From: Acrocarpospora corrugata
Lineage (GTDB): Bacteria; Actinomycetota; Actinomycetes; Streptosporangiales; Streptosporangiaceae
Length of the DNA: 64,000 bases
Direction: 5' to 3'
NCBI RefSeq assembly: GCF_009687845.1
Contig: NZ_BLAD01000058.1
Span: 55,363-119,362, forward strand
The notes under the pieces are model-generated. The model made no database searches and had not been told where the DNA came from. It saw nothing but the letters and a program-made list of their open reading frames with translations. A program made the position numbers and the translations under genes. This document shows positions 60,511 through 64,000 of the stretch, piece after piece (within the stretch, counting starts at the first letter, position 1; each line of letters starts with the position of its first letter).

Positions 60511-61272
60511 TCAGCCCTCCAGCCCGGCCAGCTCGCCGAGCCGCCCGGTGCTGCCGTGGGTCAGCCTGGTCTCCTCGACGAAGCCGCCGTCGCGCATCGA
60601 GATCAGCCGGTCCGCGGTGGCGGCGACCCGGGCGTCATGGGTGACGATCACCAGCGTCTGCCCGGCGGTGCGCAGACTGTCGAGCAGCCGCAGCACGTCC
60701 AGGGTCGCGGCGCTGTCGAGATTGCCGGTCGGCTCGTCGGCGAGCACGACGAGCGGCTCGTTGCTGAGCGCGCGGGCGATCGCGACCCGCTGGCGTTCGC
60801 CGCCGGAGAGCGCCGACGGCAGGTGCTCGGCGCGATGGCTGAGCCCGACGCGTTCCAGCAGCTCAGCGGCCCGGCGGCGGGCCGCGCGCGGCGACTGCCC
60901 CGCCAGCAGCGCGGGCAGTTCGACGTTCTCGGCGGCGGTGAGCTCGTCCATCAGGTGGAAGGCCTGGAAGACGAACCCGATCGCCGTCCGGCGCAGCCGG
61001 GCCAGCGCGGTCTCGCCCAGCCCGTCGATGCGGCGCCCCGCCAGCCACACCTCACCGGCGGACGGGCGTTCCAGGCCGCCCAGCAGGTGCAGCAGCGTCG
61101 ACTTGCCGCTGCCGCTGGCGCCCATCACGGCCACCGTCTCGCCGGTGGCGACGTCCAGGTCGACTCCGTCGAGGGCGTGGACGATCCCGGAGCCCTGGCC
61201 GTACCGCATCCGAAGGCCGCTCGCCCGCAGGATCGGGCTTACGATCGGCAACGACTCGACGGTGTCCATCAT
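60511..61272 (-). CDS. ABC transporter ATP-binding protein (MacB/LolD type)
   Basis: A 253-aa ATPase: Walker A GASGSGKST (about 49), Q-loop GFVFQAFHLMDELTA, signature LSGGERQRV, Walker B LVVLADEPTGNLD and switch VTHDARVA. ADEPTGNLD is typical of the LolD/FtsE/MacB group that pairs with FtsX permeases. ATG 61272 overlaps the PadR stop (ATGA); ATG 61269 is equally placed relative to GGAAGGA. Second gene of the PadR-ABC operon. Confidence 0.92.
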   Translation of the reverse strand: MMDTVESLPIVSPILRASGLRMRYGQGSGIVHALDGVDLDVATGETVAVMGASGSGKSTLLHLLGGLERPSAGEVWLAGRRIDGLGETALARLRRTAIGFVFQAFHLMDELTAAENVELPALLAGQSPRAARRRAAELLERVGLSHRAEHLPSALSGGERQRVAIARALSNEPLVVLADEPTGNLDSAATLDVLRLLDSLRTAGQTLVIVTHDARVAATADRLISMRDGGFVEETRLTHGSTGRLGELAGLEG

Positions 61273-61850
61273 CGGTCCTTCCTCGGAGTCCAGTAGCGGG
61301 CGCAGGCTTCCAGCCAGTGCAGGTCGGCCTGCAGTCTGAGGACCACGCCTTCGAGCAGGAGCCCGGCGGTGGAATCGGCAGGTTCGGCCAGCGCGGCGCG
61401 CTGCGCGGCGGCCAGGCCGGCCAGCACCGCGTGCCGCTGGGTGTCCACGAGCCGTCCCGGGTCGCCCAGACCGGCCGCGGCGGCGGCGACCAGTTTCAGG
61501 TGGAATTCGGCGGGCGCGGGCTTGGGCCAGCTGGTGTCGTCCAGCCATTCCATGACGCGCTCGCGGCCCGCCGCGGTCAGCTCGTAGACCTTGCGGTCCG
61601 GGCGGTCGGTCTGGCCGACTCGTTCCGCGGTCACCAGGCCGGCCTTTTCGAGGCGGGTGAGCGTGACATACACCTGGCCCGCGTTCAGGGCCTCCGCGAG
61701 CGGGCCGAGGGCGAGTTGGAGCCGGGCACGCAACTGATAGCCGTGTGAAGCCTCCTTGGCCAGCAGTGCGAGCAGCACCTCCCGCACGACTCGCAACTGA
61801 TAGCCGTCTGACGGCTCCTTGCTCGATACCCCGACAGCCTGCGACACCAA
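61269..61850 (-). CDS. PadR-family transcriptional regulator
   Basis: A 193-aa regulator with the PadR winged helix (VREVLLALLAKEASHGYQLR, then LNAGQVYVTLTRLEKAGLVT and PDRKVYELTAAGRERVMEWL) and a C-terminal helical Vir_act_alpha_C-type domain. The N-terminus holds a near repeat of the helix DGYQLR / HGYQLR. It leads the operon with the ABC pair, typical for PadR control of drug exporters. Two identical palindromes lie 11-42 bases upstream of the start. Confidence 0.9.
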   Translation of the reverse strand: MVSQAVGVSSKEPSDGYQLRVVREVLLALLAKEASHGYQLRARLQLALGPLAEALNAGQVYVTLTRLEKAGLVTAERVGQTDRPDRKVYELTAAGRERVMEWLDDTSWPKPAPAEFHLKLVAAAAAGLGDPGRLVDTQRHAVLAGLAAAQRAALAEPADSTAGLLLEGVVLRLQADLHWLEACARYWTPRKDR

Positions 61851-61861
61851 AAGTCGACCCC

Positions 61862-61892
61862 CTAACCGTTAGCTAGGAAAGCTAACCGTTAG
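61862..61892. promoter_or_regulatory. Doubled PadR operator
   Basis: CTAACCGTTAG occurs at 61862-61872 and 61882-61892, 20 bp apart; each is a perfect 11-base palindrome around a central C, and the two lie on the same face of the helix. They sit directly upstream of the PadR start at 61850, as expected for an autorepressed PadR exporter operon. Confidence 0.7.
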
Positions 61893-61930
61893 GTAGGGGG
61901 CTGTCAAGCCGTCGCATTGCGGCAAGCCGA

Positions 61931-61959
61931 CGATGGCCCGCGCGGAACGCGGGCCATCG
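61931..61959 (-). terminator. Terminator hairpin of the propeller/CBM2 gene
   Basis: CGATGGCCCGCG (61931-61942) and CGCGGGCCATCG (61948-61959) form a perfect 12-bp stem with a five-base loop, 26 bases after the stop of the minus-strand gene ending at 61985. It separates that gene from the PadR operon promoter. Confidence 0.8.
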
Positions 61960-61984
61960 TGGTGGTGAAGTTCCTCCCGGCCGC

Positions 61985-64000
<2,016 letters not shown>

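Overview
The window is high-GC DNA (about 70 percent or more, with strong G/C third positions) with short intergenic gaps, many ATGA or GTGA stop-start overlaps, frequent GTG starts, and many MarR, TetR, PadR, LysR, AraC and MmyB-type regulators. It looks like a chromosome segment of a filamentous actinobacterium. Gene style (DUF6338, GlnT-GlxBCD, a PQQ-like propeller with CBM2, RpiR/MurR cluster) suggests Streptosporangiales, but the genus cannot be set from the sequence alone. No rRNA, tRNA, CRISPR array or intact insertion sequence was seen.

Layout. 0-4.2 kb: end of a DUF6338 gene, a small acidic ORF, and a CitAB/DcuSR-type two-component system divergent from a DctA dicarboxylate transporter. 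4.2-7.8 kb: a four-gene operon of ABC-2 exporter plus DesK/NarL-type kinase and regulator behind an 18-bp palindrome. 7.8-13.8 kb: a six-gene operon glnT-glxB-glxC-glxD-monomeric sarcosine oxidase-XRE/cupin regulator, resembling an N-methylglutamate (methylated amine) pathway. 13.8-15.3 kb: MarR repressor divergent from a haloalkane dehalogenase, with clear operators. 15.3-17.3 kb: a promoter/operator-led module of membrane protein, HTH protein, 40-aa ORF and DUF4386 protein. 17.7-19.4 kb: saccharopine-dehydrogenase-like enzyme divergent from its probable TetR regulator.

19.4-24.3 kb is a decayed accessory zone: a frameshifted HNH nuclease, a frameshifted SMI1/KNR4 (SUKH) gene, a possible xylose isomerase tail before an intact xylulokinase, a DNA/RNA non-specific endonuclease tail, and small fragments. 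24.3-28.8 kb: class A beta-lactamase-like serine hydrolase with LysR, then a bifunctional penicillin-binding protein. 28.8-32.8 kb: GlxA-type AraC regulator, MmyB-type regulator, AbrB-type membrane protein, secreted zinc metallopeptidase.

33.1-36.1 kb holds the least familiar cassette: an uncharacterised 311-aa protein, an AAA_28-type P-loop kinase, and a class I lysyl-tRNA-synthetase-like protein fused to an ASCH domain (split by one frameshift), behind a 23-bp tandem repeat. 36.4-43.6 kb: secreted protein, 729-aa tryptophan-rich beta-propeller, membrane proteins, Cys-containing regulator, broken ChaA antiporter, DUF4331 and SRPBCC proteins. 43.8-54.6 kb: a 10-gene cell-wall-recycling locus: sugar kinase, GH3 hexosaminidase, RpiR/MurR regulator, complete oligopeptide-type ABC transporter, double-GNAT protein and MurQ. 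54.7-64 kb: AraC regulator, BenE transporter, SWIM zinc-finger protein, PadR-ABC-FtsX operon with a doubled operator, and a secreted PQQ-type propeller with (Ser-Pro)n linker and CBM2, frameshifted and running off the right edge.

Several genes are broken by single-base shifts, often in G/C runs. Some are true decay (ChaA also lacks its N-terminal half); others may be assembly errors and should be checked against reads.
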